A DNA stretch of 6,565 nucleotides from Candidatus Cibiobacter qucibialis (GTDB lineage Bacteria > Bacillota > Clostridia > Oscillospirales > Ruminococcaceae), in assembly GCA_004000625.1 (NCBI GenBank), contig SAUS01000105.1, positions 1-6,565 on the forward strand. The letters are read 5' to 3'. Shown here piece after piece: positions 4,575 through 6,565 of this stretch. Every line of letters begins with the position of its first letter. The first letter of the stretch is position 1. The notes beneath the pieces were generated by a model. That model had not been told where the DNA came from, made no database searches, and saw nothing but the letters and a program-made list of their open reading frames with translations. The translations under genes were made by a program, and so were the position numbers.

Positions 4575-6443
4575 ATGCACGAAACCCAACAGCCGCGCGA
4601 CCCCAAAAAGACGACCGGCATTGTATATGCCGTGATCCTTGTGGTGTTGCTGCTGCTCAATTTCTGGGCCTTCCCCGCCATGATGAAAGGCCAGGTCAAA
4701 CAGGTCGATTACGGCACCTTCCTGAACATGCTCGAAGGCGGCGAACTGAGCACCGTTGAAATTCAGGATCAGCAAATCTATTTTGTGGACAAAAACGATA
4801 CCACCTACTGCACCAACTCCATTGCGCAGGACCTGCAGCTGGTCAACCGGTTGGAAAGCGCCGGCGTTTCCTTTGGCAAGGTGTACAACCAGACCACCTG
4901 GGTGGATACCCTGCTGGGCTGGGTCATCTCGCTGCTGCCCATGATCATTCTGATCGTCTGGTTCAACCGCATGATGCGCAAGCGGGTCGGTGAAATGACC
5001 GGCGGCGCCAACAGCATGATTTTTGGCGGCGGCAAATCCGGTGCCAAACAGTATGTCGTTGAGGATGGCAAGTCCATCAAATTTGCCGATGTTGCCGGTG
5101 AGGACGAAGCCAAAGAGAGCCTGCAGGAAATCGTTGACTTCCTGCATAACCCCAAGCGTTACGAGGATATCGGTGCCAAAATGCCCAAGGGCGTTCTGCT
5201 TGTCGGCCCCCCGGGCACCGGTAAAACCCTGCTGGCCCGCGCTGTTGCCGGCGAAGCCGGTGTTCCCTTCTTCTCCATTGCGGGTTCTGAATTTGTCGAG
5301 ATGTTCGTCGGCATGGGCGCTTCCAAGGTGCGTGACCTCTTCAAACAGGCCAACGAAAAAGCCCCCTGCATTGTCTTTATTGATGAGATCGATACCATCG
5401 GCAAAAAGCGTGACGGTGCTTCCGGTATGGGCGGCAACGATGAACGCGAGCAGACCCTGAACCAGCTGCTGACCGAAATGGACGGGTTTGACGCCGCCAA
5501 GGGTGTTATCATTCTGGCCGCCACCAACCGTCCTGAATCCCTTGACCCCGCATTGACCCGCCCCGGCCGTTTTGACCGTCGTGTGCCCGTGGAGCTGCCC
5601 GACCTGAAAGGCCGCGAAAGCATCCTGCGCCTGCACGCTCAAAAGGTCAAAATCGGCCCCGACTGTGACTTTGCCGTGGTTGCCCGCATGACTCCCGGTG
5701 CTTCCGGTGCCGAGCTGGCCAATATCATCAACGAAGCCGCCCTGGGCGCTGTGCGCCACCACCGCATGGCCGTTACCCAGTACGACCTGCAGGAAGCCGT
5801 GGATACCATCCTGGCCGGTGCCCAGAAAAAGAATAAGATCCTGAGCGACAAAGAAAAGTGCATCGTGGCCTACCACGAAGTCGGCCATGCCATGGTTGCC
5901 GCCCTGCAGAGCCATTCCGCCCCCGTGCAGAAAATCACCATTGTGCCGCGCACTTCCGGCGCGCTGGGTTTCACCATGCAGGTAGAGGACGGCGACCACA
6001 CCCTGATGACCAAGGAAGAGATCCTGGCCAAAATTGCCACCATGACCGGTGGCCGTGCCGCCGAAGAAGTTGTGTTCAACTCCATCACCACCGGCGCATC
6101 CAACGATATCGAGCAGGCCACCAAGATGGCCCGCGCCATGATTACCCGCTACGGCATGACCGACGACTTTGACATGGTTGCCCTGGAAACCGTGAACAAC
6201 GCCTACCTGGGCGGCGATGCCAGCCTGGCCTGCAGTGAGCGCACAGCCGCCACAGTGGACGATAAGGTCGTGGAAGTCGTCAAGCAGCAGCATGAAAAAG
6301 CCAAACAGATGCTGATTGAAAACCGCGGCAAGCTGGACGAGATCGCCAAGTACCTGTACGAGAAAGAAACCATCACCGGCGAAGAGTTCATGCGCATCCT
6401 GACCGCTGTTCCCCAGCTGCCCACCGGTGCCGTGGAACAGTAA
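4575..6443 (+). CDS. ftsH: FtsH, membrane-bound ATP-dependent zinc metalloprotease
   Basis: The 622-aa protein has the full FtsH layout: cytosolic N-terminal tail, TM1 (about 16-36), an extracytoplasmic domain of about 75 residues, TM2 (about 112-132), an AAA+ ATPase domain and a C-terminal zinc protease. Visible motifs are Walker A GPPGTGKT (211-218), pore loop MFVGMG (243-248), Walker B CIVFIDEID (265-273), the second region of homology ending RPGRFDR with arginine fingers Arg332 and Arg335, zinc site HEVGH (434-438) and the third ligand Asp511 in SNDIEQAT. Family knowledge: FtsH forms membrane hexamers that pull out and degrade misfolded membrane proteins and some short-lived regulators. 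The zinc motif has Val where HEAGH is commonest. Length is close to the 637-644 aa of B. subtilis and E. coli, with a shorter tail. It appears monocistronic within the window. The stop codon abuts an inverted copy of the MITE-like element. Confidence 0.97.
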   Translation: MHETQQPRDPKKTTGIVYAVILVVLLLLNFWAFPAMMKGQVKQVDYGTFLNMLEGGELSTVEIQDQQIYFVDKNDTTYCTNSIAQDLQLVNRLESAGVSFGKVYNQTTWVDTLLGWVISLLPMIILIVWFNRMMRKRVGEMTGGANSMIFGGGKSGAKQYVVEDGKSIKFADVAGEDEAKESLQEIVDFLHNPKRYEDIGAKMPKGVLLVGPPGTGKTLLARAVAGEAGVPFFSIAGSEFVEMFVGMGASKVRDLFKQANEKAPCIVFIDEIDTIGKKRDGASGMGGNDEREQTLNQLLTEMDGFDAAKGVIILAATNRPESLDPALTRPGRFDRRVPVELPDLKGRESILRLHAQKVKIGPDCDFAVVARMTPGASGAELANIINEAALGAVRHHRMAVTQYDLQEAVDTILAGAQKKNKILSDKEKCIVAYHEVGHAMVAALQSHSAPVQKITIVPRTSGALGFTMQVEDGDHTLMTKEEILAKIATMTGGRAAEEVVFNSITTGASNDIEQATKMARAMITRYGMTDDFDMVALETVNNAYLGGDASLACSERTAATVDDKVVEVVKQQHEKAKQMLIENRGKLDEIAKYLYEKETITGEEFMRILTAVPQLPTGAVEQ

Positions 6444-6565
6444 AGGCAACACCGCACAATTCCCGCCTGACGGCTTAAGCACCGCTCCGGCGGCTGCGGC
6501 ACGGCATCTGCGTTGCCAAAATGCTCGATAATACACAAAGTATTATCTGCGCTTTTGGCTTAGCA
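6444..6565. mobile_element. MITE-like palindromic element, second copy (inverted, cut by window end)
   Basis: Read forward, these 122 bases equal the reverse complement of 4055-4176 except at 6450, 6469 and 6476, with no gaps (119 of 122). The terminal repeat AGGCAACACCGCACAATTC (6444-6462) follows the last base of the ftsH stop codon directly. The central hairpin GATAATAC...GTATTATC is present and followed by TGCGCTTTT. By comparison with the complete copy, about 52 more bases should lie beyond the window. The hairpin may serve as the 3' end of the ftsH mRNA, as no separate terminator is seen before it. Confidence 0.8.

Noticed and set aside
4548..6536. A 662-codon open frame on the minus strand, antisense to ftsH
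   Set aside because: Same mirror effect; its translation is low-complexity (Gly, His, Phe, Gln rich), it starts inside the repeat element and runs the whole length of a clear ftsH.

Overview
The window looks like chromosomal DNA from a GC-rich member of the Clostridia, most likely an Oscillospiraceae gut bacterium of the Faecalibacterium/Gemmiger/Subdoligranulum type. This rests on the flavour of the proteins (a clostridial FtsH, an LtaS-like sulfatase, a bacterial MYG1 protein), strong G/C preference at third codon positions, clear Gram-positive GGAGG ribosome binding sites, and short hairpin repeats of the TGTAGGG...CGATG...CATCG type. I recall such repeats as common in these genomes but cannot verify that here. 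The species assignment is inference.

Layout. (1) 1-102: short downstream region with two overlapping inverted repeats. (2) 103-1980, minus strand: a five-TM, LtaS-like phosphoglycerol transferase/sulfatase. It has a well-formed promoter at 2111-2083 and a roughly 95-nt leader that can form two consecutive stem-loops. (3) 2176-2204: a divergent promoter driving a two-gene operon on the plus strand. The operon holds a MYG1/UPF0160 family protein (2247-3083), overlapped by 4 nt (GTGA) with a protein that fuses a GIY-YIG endonuclease domain (YhbQ/UPF0213 type) to a phosphinothricin-acetyltransferase-like GNAT domain (3080-3940). The operon ends in a convincing rho-independent terminator (3961-3998). 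(4) 3999-4574: a gene-free stretch packed with structure. It contains a 174-bp MITE-like element with 19-bp terminal inverted repeats, two copies of a small hairpin repeat whose stems differ by compensatory changes, an 11-bp inverted repeat made of two DnaA-box-like halves, and the ftsH promoter region with a 13-bp palindrome over its probable -10 box. (5) 4575-6443: ftsH, a complete membrane AAA+ zinc protease. (6) 6444-6565: a second copy of the MITE-like element in inverted orientation. It starts directly after the ftsH stop codon and is cut by the window edge.

The LtaS-like enzyme and FtsH are both cell-envelope proteins, but nothing here ties them into one pathway. The MYG1 and GIY-YIG-GNAT genes are translationally coupled, so they are the only pair with a sequence-based reason to work together. 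I found no CRISPR array, tRNA or rRNA gene, transposase, toxin-antitoxin pair or evident defence system. The most notable non-coding signal is the pair of near-identical inverted repeat elements bracketing ftsH; the most notable coding signal is the GIY-YIG-GNAT fusion.
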